A DNA stretch of 8,832 bases, from positions 7,914-16,745 of the forward strand of contig JAFNGP010000318.1 of assembly GCA_017885175.1 (NCBI GenBank), read 5' to 3'. Below the pieces are notes generated by a model. That model was not told where the DNA came from. It worked only from the letters and a program-made list of their open reading frames with translations, and ran no database searches. Origin of the DNA: a bacterium. GTDB lineage: Bacteria; Krumholzibacteriota; Krumholzibacteriia; Krumholzibacteriales; Krumholzibacteriaceae. A program made the position numbers and the translations under genes. Shown here piece by piece: positions 1 through 5,818 of this stretch (positions are counted from its first letter, which is position 1; the number at the start of each line of letters is the position of its first letter).

Positions 1-1
1 G

Positions 2-811
2 GAGACGAACAGCTACCACGGGCGCGGCAGGCACGAGTACCTCCTCTCCGGAACCTGCGCCGGAGCCGACGTGATCGTCAACATCCCGAAGCTGAAGACT
101 CACAAAAAGGTCGGTGCGACTCTCTGCCTCAAGAATATCGTCGGCATCAATACCGGGAGAAACAGGCTCCCGCATTACATCAACGGATCCCCCCGCGACC
201 ACGGAGACGAATTCCCGGATCCAGGTCCCCACAGGTCTCTGGAGCATACCGGGATCAGGACGTTCGAACGGGGCATGCTGAAGCATCCGGGAATCGTCGC
301 TCCCCTGTTTCGCATATCGAAGAGAGTGGGCAAACGCCTGTTCGGGGACACCCGGCGCGTGATCCGCACCGGGAACTGGTACGGCAACGACACCTGCTGG
401 CGGATGGTTCACGACATCAACGCGTGTATCCTGTATTCCGACGGCGAGCGCTTTCCCGTGCAGCGCGCCAAGCGCTATCTCGGCATCGTCGACGGCATCG
501 TCGGAGGGGAAGGAGACGGGCCGGAAGCCCCCGAGCCGGTCACGGCGGGTCTCATCGTCGCGGGGCTCAATCCCGTCGCGGTCGATTCCGTTTCGGTGTG
601 GATGATGGGTTTCGATCCCCTGAAACTCGCCATGATTCGAAACGCCTTCGAACGGCGCGATCTCCCGCTCGCCGGCTTCGGGTACGACGATATCAGAGTC
701 GTCAGCAACAATCCGGATTTCGTCGGGGCGTTGCGACAGCTCGATCCGGCGCGGTCATTGAGGTTCAAGCCTCACTTCGGCTGGAGCGGCCACGTCGAGC
801 TCGAACCCTAG
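2..811 (+). CDS. DUF362 family protein, 5' end cut by window edge
   Basis: The reading frame is open to the left edge of the window, so the true start lies upstream; an internal GTG at 71 is not the start, because conserved-looking sequence (HEYLLSGTCAGADVIVNIPK) precedes and crosses it. About 269 residues are visible. The stretch IPKLKTHKKVGATLCLKNIVG near the visible N-terminus and the C-terminal GIVDGIVGGEGDGP and NPVAVDSV segments are the pattern of the DUF362 family. I see no CxxCxxC ferredoxin motif in the visible part. The molecular function of DUF362 proteins is largely unknown; some carry Fe-S domains, and members often occur near envelope polysaccharide genes, which fits the glycosyltransferase next door. 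The stop codon TAG (809-811) overlaps the stop of the convergent glycosyltransferase gene. Family assignment is fairly sure; role is unknown. Confidence 0.85.
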   Translation, partial: ETNSYHGRGRHEYLLSGTCAGADVIVNIPKLKTHKKVGATLCLKNIVGINTGRNRLPHYINGSPRDHGDEFPDPGPHRSLEHTGIRTFERGMLKHPGIVAPLFRISKRVGKRLFGDTRRVIRTGNWYGNDTCWRMVHDINACILYSDGERFPVQRAKRYLGIVDGIVGGEGDGPEAPEPVTAGLIVAGLNPVAVDSVSVWMMGFDPLKLAMIRNAFERRDLPLAGFGYDDIRVVSNNPDFVGALRQLDPARSLRFKPHFGWSGHVELEP

Positions 812-1899
812 GAAAGCAGCCGGGACACCCTCGCCACCAGGATATCGTTCACCACCGCGCTTTCGGAGAAGCCTTTCGAGGAAACGAACGCGCTCTCCGC
901 CAACGATTCGTAGAGATCGGCGTCGGCGGCGAGCCGCCGCAGCGCCTCCCGTATCCGGGCGGGAGCTTTCACGGGAACGAGAATCCCCGTCACGCCGTCC
1001 TCGACTATCTCGGGAATGTCTTTCCAGTCCGAGGCGATCACCGGCACGCCGGCCGCGAACGCCTGCAGGATCACCGCCGGGTACCCTTCCCCCGGATGGT
1101 ACGACGGGAGCAACAGGACGTCGTAGCCGCCGATCGTCTCCATGACGCTGTCGGGTTCCGCCATGCCGCGGTAGGCGCAGGCGCCGCCGGGGGACAGCGC
1201 TTCCATGAAGGCGCCGCGGTCGCGGTCGACGATCGGGCCAAAGAAGTCGCATCTGAACTCGCTCTGGCCGCGCAGCGCTTCGACGATATCGAAGACGCCC
1301 TTCTCCGCCTTTATCTGCCCCAGGAAAACGCATCTGCCTGCAAACCTCTTCGCGCGGCGATCGAGCCGAAGGGATGCGTCGGCGAGGAAGTTCGGAAACA
1401 GCACAACGCGGGCGGGCGAAATTCCGGCGACGCCGACGAGCTCCCCGGTCTGTTTCTTCGTTTCGGAAAGCAGGCACGCCGTTCTATTCAACAGGAATCT
1501 CGTGAGCCTTTTCCTTATCGGCCGCATGGCGCCGATAAGCTCGGCGAGCATCGCGCCGAATGCCTTGACGACGATCGGCCTTCGCGTCACGAGGCAAGAA
1601 AGGGTGATCGGAAGCCCCATGGTGCAGATGAATCTGCAGTTTGCCCAGAGCAGAACCACGCGGGCGCGGGGCAGCTTCCGCAGCACCCGGCTCATGATCC
1701 CGATGCCCCGGAGGACATCCCCCGGCGAGAGCTTCTCGTCGACGAGCCGCACGCGGTCGCCGGGAGACGTATCGACGCAGTCCATTTCGATCCCTGCCCG
1801 GCTCCAGTATTCGCTTTTCAGGAGATTCAGCGTCAGAACGGTGTCCCCCCCGATCGGGGGCGGGAAAGGGCCTATGAGAAGAACTCGTTTCTGCTTCAT
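808..1899 (-). CDS. Glycosyltransferase, GT4-like (GT-B fold)
   Basis: This 363-residue protein has the size and layout of a GT-B retaining glycosyltransferase, which would transfer a sugar from a nucleotide-sugar donor to a glycan or lipid acceptor at the cytoplasmic face. The N-terminal acceptor domain opens with a beta strand and Gly-rich loop (RVLLIGPFPPPIGG, residues 5-18). The donor domain begins near 190 (VFLGQIKAEKGVFDIVEAL) and contains SYHPGEGYPAVILQAFAAG at 266-284. In the usual E-x7-E donor motif the first Glu is E271, but the second position is Gln (Q279). The ATG at 1897-1899 is supported by a GAGGA ribosome site seven bases upstream and by a near-consensus promoter. The gene stands alone, divergent from a methyltransferase gene and convergent with the DUF362 gene. 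Sugar specificity cannot be read from sequence. Confidence 0.92.
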   Translation of the reverse strand: MKQKRVLLIGPFPPPIGGDTVLTLNLLKSEYWSRAGIEMDCVDTSPGDRVRLVDEKLSPGDVLRGIGIMSRVLRKLPRARVVLLWANCRFICTMGLPITLSCLVTRRPIVVKAFGAMLAELIGAMRPIRKRLTRFLLNRTACLLSETKKQTGELVGVAGISPARVVLFPNFLADASLRLDRRAKRFAGRCVFLGQIKAEKGVFDIVEALRGQSEFRCDFFGPIVDRDRGAFMEALSPGGACAYRGMAEPDSVMETIGGYDVLLLPSYHPGEGYPAVILQAFAAGVPVIASDWKDIPEIVEDGVTGILVPVKAPARIREALRRLAADADLYESLAESAFVSSKGFSESAVVNDILVARVSRLLS

Positions 1900-1923
1900 G
1901 CGATGATCCTCGCTCCTGCCGCG

Positions 1924-1952
1924 ATTTTATCGGAGACGGCGGGCCGTGTCAA
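1924..1952 (-). promoter_or_regulatory. Sigma70-type promoter for the glycosyltransferase gene
   Basis: On the minus strand, TTGACA (1952-1947) is followed by a 17-base spacer and TAAAAT (1929-1924). This is a perfect -35 box, ideal spacing and a 5/6 match to the -10 box. Transcription would begin near 1917, giving a leader of about 17 bases before the ATG at 1899. It lies in the divergent spacer, with its -35 box facing the opposite methyltransferase promoter. Confidence 0.8.
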
Positions 1953-2024
1953 AGCGGAAGAACGCCTGCCGGCGGAAGACCGGATCCCCGGCGGCTTCAC
2001 GAGCGGCCATCGGGAATATTCCAA

Positions 2025-2053
2025 TTGTCTTTGCGTTCCTCCGGCCGTATAAA
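2025..2053 (+). promoter_or_regulatory. Sigma70-type promoter for the methyltransferase gene
   Basis: TTGTCT (2025-2030), a 17-base spacer and TATAAA (2048-2053) match the sigma70 consensus at 4/6 and 5/6 positions. The predicted transcript start near 2060 lies before the GGGGGGA ribosome site (2065-2070) and the ATG at 2079. The TTG of the -35 box is in frame with the gene and could be mistaken for a start codon, but it would lie upstream of the transcript start. Confidence 0.65.
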
Positions 2054-2078
2054 GTATCGCTCAGGGGGGATTCGTGCC

Positions 2079-2849
2079 ATGAGCGACAAGATCACACGGC
2101 TTGAAAAGATCGAGCGCATTCTCCAGGAACTCGGCCATGAAATCGCCCCCTCCAGCGCGATCCTGGATTTCGGCTGCGGCGGCGGTCAATTCGTTCGAGA
2201 AATGCGCGACCGCGGGTTTGCGGCATTCGGATGCGACATAGAATTCGCGAACGGCGAGAACGCGAGCTCCCGGGAGCTGCGGGACGGCGGCTTTGTCCGT
2301 CTCATCGACGCGGAGCGGTACAGGATACCTTTCGAAGACGATACCTTCGATTTCATTCTGAGCTACCAGGTGTTCGAGCATGTCCGGAACTACCCCGAGG
2401 CCGTTTCCGAAATCAGGAGAGTTCTGAAACCCGGGGGCGTCACCTTTCACATTTATACCTCCCGCTATATTCCGATCGAGCCGCACGTTCACGTTCCGCT
2501 CGCCGCGATGCTGCGCTCCTATTGGTGGCTGTATCTGTGGGCCGGGCTCGGAATCAGAAACGAATTTCAAACGGGCATGTCCGCAAAGGAAACGGCGCGT
2601 CAGAATCTGGAGTATCTGACCGGCCGAACCAACTATCTGACAAAAACGGCGATTCGCGATCAGTTCAAGGCGCATTTCGACAAGGTCTCGTTCTGCGAGA
2701 AGGAATGCCTGAAATACGCGATCAACAGGCACGGGATGCGCGCGTACGCACTCTCAAAATATCTTCCTGTAATCCCCGGGCTCGTCAGCGCCTTTTACAA
2801 GCACGCGATACTGGCGGAACGACCGCACAAGCCTCCGCAACGCCTCTGA
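2079..2849 (+). CDS. Class I SAM-dependent methyltransferase (Methyltransf_11 type)
   Basis: From the ATG at 2079 the protein has 256 residues. Motif I, ILDFGCGGG (28-36), is the SAM-binding glycine loop; the acidic end of strand 2 is GCDIE (51-55), followed by the motif SYQVFEHV (95-102) and post-motif RRVLKPGG (113-120). These mark a class I methyltransferase that would use S-adenosylmethionine. The C-terminal half (about 125-256) is less conserved and contains a Trp/Tyr-rich stretch (SYWWLYLWAGLGI, 147-159) that could touch a membrane or a hydrophobic substrate. An in-frame TTG at 2025 gives a longer ORF, but that codon is part of the -35 box, so 2079 with its GGGGGGA ribosome site is preferred. 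The gene is monocistronic, bounded by a promoter and a hairpin terminator. Neighbouring glycan genes suggest a sugar or lipid substrate, but this is inference. Confidence 0.9.
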   Translation: MSDKITRLEKIERILQELGHEIAPSSAILDFGCGGGQFVREMRDRGFAAFGCDIEFANGENASSRELRDGGFVRLIDAERYRIPFEDDTFDFILSYQVFEHVRNYPEAVSEIRRVLKPGGVTFHIYTSRYIPIEPHVHVPLAAMLRSYWWLYLWAGLGIRNEFQTGMSAKETARQNLEYLTGRTNYLTKTAIRDQFKAHFDKVSFCEKECLKYAINRHGMRAYALSKYLPVIPGLVSAFYKHAILAERPHKPPQRL

Positions 2850-2884
2850 AGCGCCGGCTCATCGCCGGTATGCCGCAGACAACA

Positions 2885-2914
2885 GGAAGGCGTCCCGGAA
2901 TCGGGACGCCTTCC
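2885..2914. terminator. Bidirectional hairpin terminator
   Basis: A perfect 13-bp inverted repeat (GGAAGGCGTCCCG at 2885-2897, CGGGACGCCTTCC at 2902-2914) encloses the 4-base loop GAAT. It sits 35 bases after the methyltransferase stop and 46 bases beyond the stop of the convergent protease gene, so it can serve both. The trailing T-rich stretches (CTGCTCTTTC on plus, TGTTGTCTG on minus) are only moderate. Confidence 0.75.
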
Positions 2915-2960
2915 CTGCTCTTTCGATCGAGCAACGCTTACGAAACTAACCGGCGCGCAG

Positions 2961-4766
2961 CTATCTTCTCGTCGTGAAATACCGGACGGAAGACCATACG
3001 CTCGTGCCGTAGGCGTTCGTCGCGTTCACGCGCCAATAGTATCTCGTGCGTCCGGACAGCGTGGCGAGCGTCGTCGACGTCGTCGTGATGCCGGACAGAT
3101 CCCTCGTCAGGGTGGTGAACGTCGAGCTCGTGGAAACCTGGACGCGGTAGGACGTGGCGCCGGTGGACGCGACCCACGAGAGCGTCGGCGTTCTCGACAC
3201 GTTGGTCGCGCCGCTCGTGGGGGAGCTGAGCGTCGGCGCCGCCGGAGCGGAGCCCGAGCTCGCCGCCGTCGTGAAGCTCCATACGCTCGACCAGCCGCTC
3301 GTGCCGGCCGAGTTCGTCGCGTTCACGCGCCAGTAATAGACGGTGCTGGTGGCGAGCCCGGCGACGCTCGTCGAAGTAGCCGCAAGACCGGCCGCGTCAT
3401 ACACGGTCGTCGTGAAGGCCGAGCTCGTGGAAACCTGCACCTGATAGGACGTGGCGCCCGTGGACGCGGTCCACGATAGCGTCGGGGGCAGCGCCACCGA
3501 GGTCGCGCCGTTCGCCGGAGAAGAGAGCACCGGAGCCGCGGGAATCGTGGGCGGCGTGGTGTCGAAAATCGAGTAGAGAAGCTTGTTGACGGTCCCGCTC
3601 GGCACGCTCGTGATCTTGTTCAACGAGGCGTTCGCCGTCAGAGCCGTGGAAACCTGGGCCGGGGTCGAGGTCGGGAACGCCTCGAGGTACAGGGCGGCCA
3701 CGCCGGCGACGTGCGGAGAAGCCATCGACGTGCCGGACATGATGGCTGCCGCGGTGTTCGAGCTGTAATAGTCCGAGGTGATGCTCGAGCCCGGAGCCAA
3801 AATGTCGACGACGCTTCCGTAGTTGGAGTAAGACGTGGCGAAGGCGTCGTTGCTGGCGGTCGCGGCGACGGTGATGGCCGCCGCCACGCGCGCGGGCGAA
3901 TAGTTTCCCGCGTTCGCCATGGAGTTCCCGGCCGCGACGACGTAGGTGACGCCGTGGTTTATCGAAGCCTGGACGGCCGCGTCGAGCGTCGTCGAGGCGC
4001 CGCCGCCGAGGGACATGTTCGCGACCGACGGACGCGTGCTCGAGTGATTGGCGGTCACCCAGTCGATGCCGGCGACCACTCCGGCAGTCGTCCCGTTGCC
4101 GAGGTTGTCGAGAACGCGGACCGCATAGAGCGTGACGCTCTTGGCGACGCCGTACGTGGCGCCGCCGACCGTGCCGGCGACGTGCGTGCCATGGCCGTTG
4201 CCGTCGGTCGCCGTGCCGCCGATCGTTATCGCGTCGTAACCGGTAAATGCCCGCCCGCCGAAGTCGTTATGAGTCAGGCGGATGCCGGTATCGATAATGT
4301 AGGCGTCCACGCCTGTGCCGGTATAGTTGTACGTATAGGTGGTGCTCAGTGGAAGAGAGGCCTGGTCGATCCGGTCGAGGCCCCAGGTGGCGCCCGTCTG
4401 CGTGACGGCGATGCGCATTACCTGATCCTGCTCGATGTACGCGACGCGCGGATCATACCGCAGCGCATCGAGCTGGGCCGGGGAAAGCCTGCCGGCAAAG
4501 CCCTTGATGGCGGATTTGTAGCGATGGTCCGCCGTAAAGCCGTTTACCTTCGCGATGGCGTTGACATCGCCGTCCACATTCGTGACCTCATCCTTGAAAA
4601 CGACGATATACTCGTCGTTGAGATACTCCGCCCCGGGTGCCTTGTTGAACAGCGGTGCTTGGATACCGGATTGCTTGTCGGGTGAAGAGGGTTGCTCGGA
4701 GCAGGCGGCCAGCAGCGCGGCGGCCATCATTCCGACGATGATCAACAAACGAAAAGAGCGGTGCAT
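2961..4766 (-). CDS. Secreted lipoprotein subtilase (S8, proteinase K-like) with two FN3-like repeats
   Basis: This 601-residue protein starts with a lipoprotein signal: hydrophobic core 7-19 and lipobox L19-A-A-C22, followed by Ser23, which in Gram-negatives usually means transfer to the outer membrane. An inhibitor I9-type prodomain covers about 50-118 (EYIVVFKDE, then RVAYIEQDQ). The peptidase S8 domain runs about 125-400, with the triad Asp159 (YIIDTG), His192 (GNGHGTHVAG) and Ser347 (SGTSMASPHVAG) and oxyanion Asn281 (VVAAGN). All catalytic residues are intact, so an active endoprotease is expected after removal of the prodomain. Two FN3-like repeats follow at about 405-499 and 505-599, probably for binding or spacing. 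The ATG at 4766 is supported by CCAAAGGAGA. It has its own promoter and long leader, and a terminator downstream. Its substrate cannot be inferred. Confidence 0.95.
   Translation of the reverse strand: MHRSFRLLIIVGMMAAALLAACSEQPSSPDKQSGIQAPLFNKAPGAEYLNDEYIVVFKDEVTNVDGDVNAIAKVNGFTADHRYKSAIKGFAGRLSPAQLDALRYDPRVAYIEQDQVMRIAVTQTGATWGLDRIDQASLPLSTTYTYNYTGTGVDAYIIDTGIRLTHNDFGGRAFTGYDAITIGGTATDGNGHGTHVAGTVGGATYGVAKSVTLYAVRVLDNLGNGTTAGVVAGIDWVTANHSSTRPSVANMSLGGGASTTLDAAVQASINHGVTYVVAAGNSMANAGNYSPARVAAAITVAATASNDAFATSYSNYGSVVDILAPGSSITSDYYSSNTAAAIMSGTSMASPHVAGVAALYLEAFPTSTPAQVSTALTANASLNKITSVPSGTVNKLLYSIFDTTPPTIPAAPVLSSPANGATSVALPPTLSWTASTGATSYQVQVSTSSAFTTTVYDAAGLAATSTSVAGLATSTVYYWRVNATNSAGTSGWSSVWSFTTAASSGSAPAAPTLSSPTSGATNVSRTPTLSWVASTGATSYRVQVSTSSTFTTLTRDLSGITTTSTTLATLSGRTRYYWRVNATNAYGTSVWSSVRYFTTRR
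2970..3563 (-). repeat. Tandem repeat of 297 bp encoding two FN3-like modules
   Basis: The two C-terminal modules of the protease are offset by exactly 99 codons (297 bp). STGATSYQVQVSTSS at residues 435-449 is matched by STGATSYRVQVSTSS at 534-548, and YYWRVNATN occurs in both. The similarity also holds in the DNA: for example GAGCTCGTGGAAACCTG on the plus strand begins at both 3124 and 3421. This points to a fairly recent internal duplication or to continuing gene conversion. Confidence 0.85.
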
Positions 4767-4921
4767 TTCAATCTCCTTTGGCGTAATGTGGTGGGTCTAT
4801 TAGCCAATCAAGCGAAATGACTCGATTGCCGACTTCCGCCGGCGAGTCAGCGCATGCAAACCTCCTTTTATGGTAATGCCCCCGGTGTTCTCCGCTTCCC
4901 CTAGCGGCGCATATGTACTTA
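4767..4921 (-). ncRNA. Structured 5' leader of the protease mRNA, class unassigned
   Basis: From the predicted transcript start near 4921 to the protease ATG there are about 155 noncoding bases, long for a bacterial leader. Two hairpins are visible. The first is CCGCT/AGCGG with a 6-base loop (4907-4892). The second has a 7-bp outer stem TGACTCG/CGAGTCA (4849-4843 with 4824-4818), a one-sided 4-base bulge CAAT, a 5-bp inner stem CCGGC/GTCGG including one G-U pair, and a GGAA tetraloop of the GNRA type (4837-4834). Between them lies AAAAGGAGG followed by a two-codon ORF. A one-sided bulge plus a GNRA cap is typical of folded regulatory RNA. I compared it by eye with c-di-GMP, c-di-AMP, TPP, glycine and cobalamin riboswitch consensus motifs and found no convincing match. 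It could be a new cis-regulator or a stability element. Confidence 0.45.
4847..4869 (-). promoter_or_regulatory. Strong upstream ribosome site with two-codon ORF (Met-Arg-stop)
   Basis: On the minus strand AAAAGGAGG (4869-4861), a nearly perfect anti-16S match, lies five bases before ATG-CGC-TGA (4855-4847). This would be translated as Met-Arg and then stop. The TGA forms the first three bases of the large leader hairpin, so a terminating ribosome would cover the base of that stem. An overlapping TTG frame of 20 codons (4859-4800) also exists, but its start is only one base from the ribosome site. Whether either is translated is unknown; the site could also be a ribosome-binding stabiliser of the mRNA 5' end. 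Confidence 0.4.
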
Positions 4922-4927
4922 GTGAAT

Positions 4928-4957
4928 ATTTTATCTTATCGGCGATTGCGCTGTCAA
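4928..4957 (-). promoter_or_regulatory. Sigma70-type promoter for the protease gene
   Basis: On the minus strand TTGACA (4957-4952) is followed by an 18-base spacer and TAAAAT (4933-4928). The -35 box overlaps the TGA stop codon (4956-4954) of the upstream methyltransferase gene, so the protease promoter begins inside the end of the three-gene operon. The local AT-rich stretch stands out from GC-rich surroundings. Transcription would begin near 4921. Confidence 0.8.
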
Positions 4958-5796
4958 GTCCCGACGCGTTTTTGCGCGACGCAGAGAAAGGTCGAGTGCA
5001 GCAGGTTTCTTTCCGTAACGTTCCACATGACGAATCTCTTGATTCTGCTCTGGTTCGGACGAACACGGTGCCCGCCTCTCGTATACCGCACCTCGAACCC
5101 GAATCTGGACAATATTTGCGTCAGGGTTTCCGGCGTGAAATACCACAGGTGATGGCCCGTATCATAATATGCGCCGATGTTTTTCGTCCGCACATGGAGC
5201 TTCTCCAAAAGGAGCTTCACGCGCGACGAGAGAGAATGGATGTTGGGAAGAGCGAGGAAAAGAACGCCGTCTTCCGCGAGCATCGTTCGAATAGCCCGAA
5301 GGTAGCGGGCCGGGTTCTTCACGTGTTCGAGCACATGGAGCATCACGACAGCGTCAAACTGTCCGGCTTGCCAGCCGAGCTCGGGGAAATCTCCGCATTT
5401 GACTTCCGTGCCGAGCCGGGCCGAAAGCTCCCGGGCGAGGGGGCCGTCTATCTCGTAGCCTTCTGCATCCCATCCCCTTTGCAGCGCGGCCGCGAGAAGA
5501 TGCCCCTTGCCGGAGCCGACGTCGAGCAGAGCCCCCTTTGATGGAACATAGGTTTCAAGAATCTTCAGATACAGGCCGTGGCAATAGGCCAGCGGCTCGT
5601 CCCATTCGGGTTCGGCTTTTGTATACCGGGAATAGTAATCGGCGAGGTGCCGGTCGCTGTATTGAGGGTTCATGAACTGAACGCCGCAGCCCCGGCATCG
5701 AAAGATCCTGATATCGTTCGCATCGCGATGACACTCATGGATGTCATCCGAGTCGCAGATCAGGCAATGCGCGAGGGGCGGGTCAAAAACCGTCAT
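4954..5796 (-). CDS. Class I SAM-dependent methyltransferase with N-terminal Cys4 motif
   Basis: The 280-residue protein begins with a likely zinc knuckle: CLIC (C11, C14) and CRGC (C34, C37). The SAM-binding domain follows, with LLDVGSGKG (90-98) as motif I, EGYEID (112-117) ending strand 2, and VVMLHVLEHV (150-159) and EDGVLFLALPN (175-185) as later motifs; HHLWYFTPETL (215-225) is typical of this glycan-cluster methyltransferase type. Proteins with this Cys-rich head and Methyltransf_23-type domain often occur in surface polysaccharide clusters. It is the last gene of a leftward operon, 22 bp after the flippase-like gene, and its ATG has GGAGAG seven bases upstream. No hairpin follows its stop, so transcripts may run into the protease gene. 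The substrate is unknown; a sugar, lipid or small metabolite are all possible. Confidence 0.9.
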   Translation of the reverse strand: MTVFDPPLAHCLICDSDDIHECHRDANDIRIFRCRGCGVQFMNPQYSDRHLADYYSRYTKAEPEWDEPLAYCHGLYLKILETYVPSKGALLDVGSGKGHLLAAALQRGWDAEGYEIDGPLARELSARLGTEVKCGDFPELGWQAGQFDAVVMLHVLEHVKNPARYLRAIRTMLAEDGVLFLALPNIHSLSSRVKLLLEKLHVRTKNIGAYYDTGHHLWYFTPETLTQILSRFGFEVRYTRGGHRVRPNQSRIKRFVMWNVTERNLLHSTFLCVAQKRVGT

Positions 5797-5818
5797 TTTG
5801 ATCTCTCCATGCGCGCGG

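Noticed and set aside
424..2052. 542-codon plus-strand ORF spanning the end of the DUF362 gene and the glycosyltransferase
   Set aside because: It runs antisense to the clear glycosyltransferase, is Arg/His-rich without domain motifs, and has no ribosome site; it is a GC-codon shadow.
2025..2078. 18-codon N-terminal extension of the plus-strand methyltransferase from TTG
   Set aside because: The TTG is part of the -35 box and the -10 box lies downstream of it; the ATG at 2079 has the ribosome site.
3645..3660. Third copy of the string GTGGAAACCTG outside the FN3-like repeats
   Set aside because: It encodes QVST within the protease domain (AQVSTAL) and the flanks do not match the 297-bp repeat; chance codon similarity.
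3711..4685. 324-codon plus-strand ORF opposite the protease
   Set aside because: Antisense to a catalytic domain with all active-site residues; Val/Arg/Gly-rich shadow.
4767..4921. Naming the protease leader a c-di-AMP or c-di-GMP riboswitch
   Set aside because: Only short scattered matches to remembered consensus sequences; a covariance-model search is needed before any class can be assigned.
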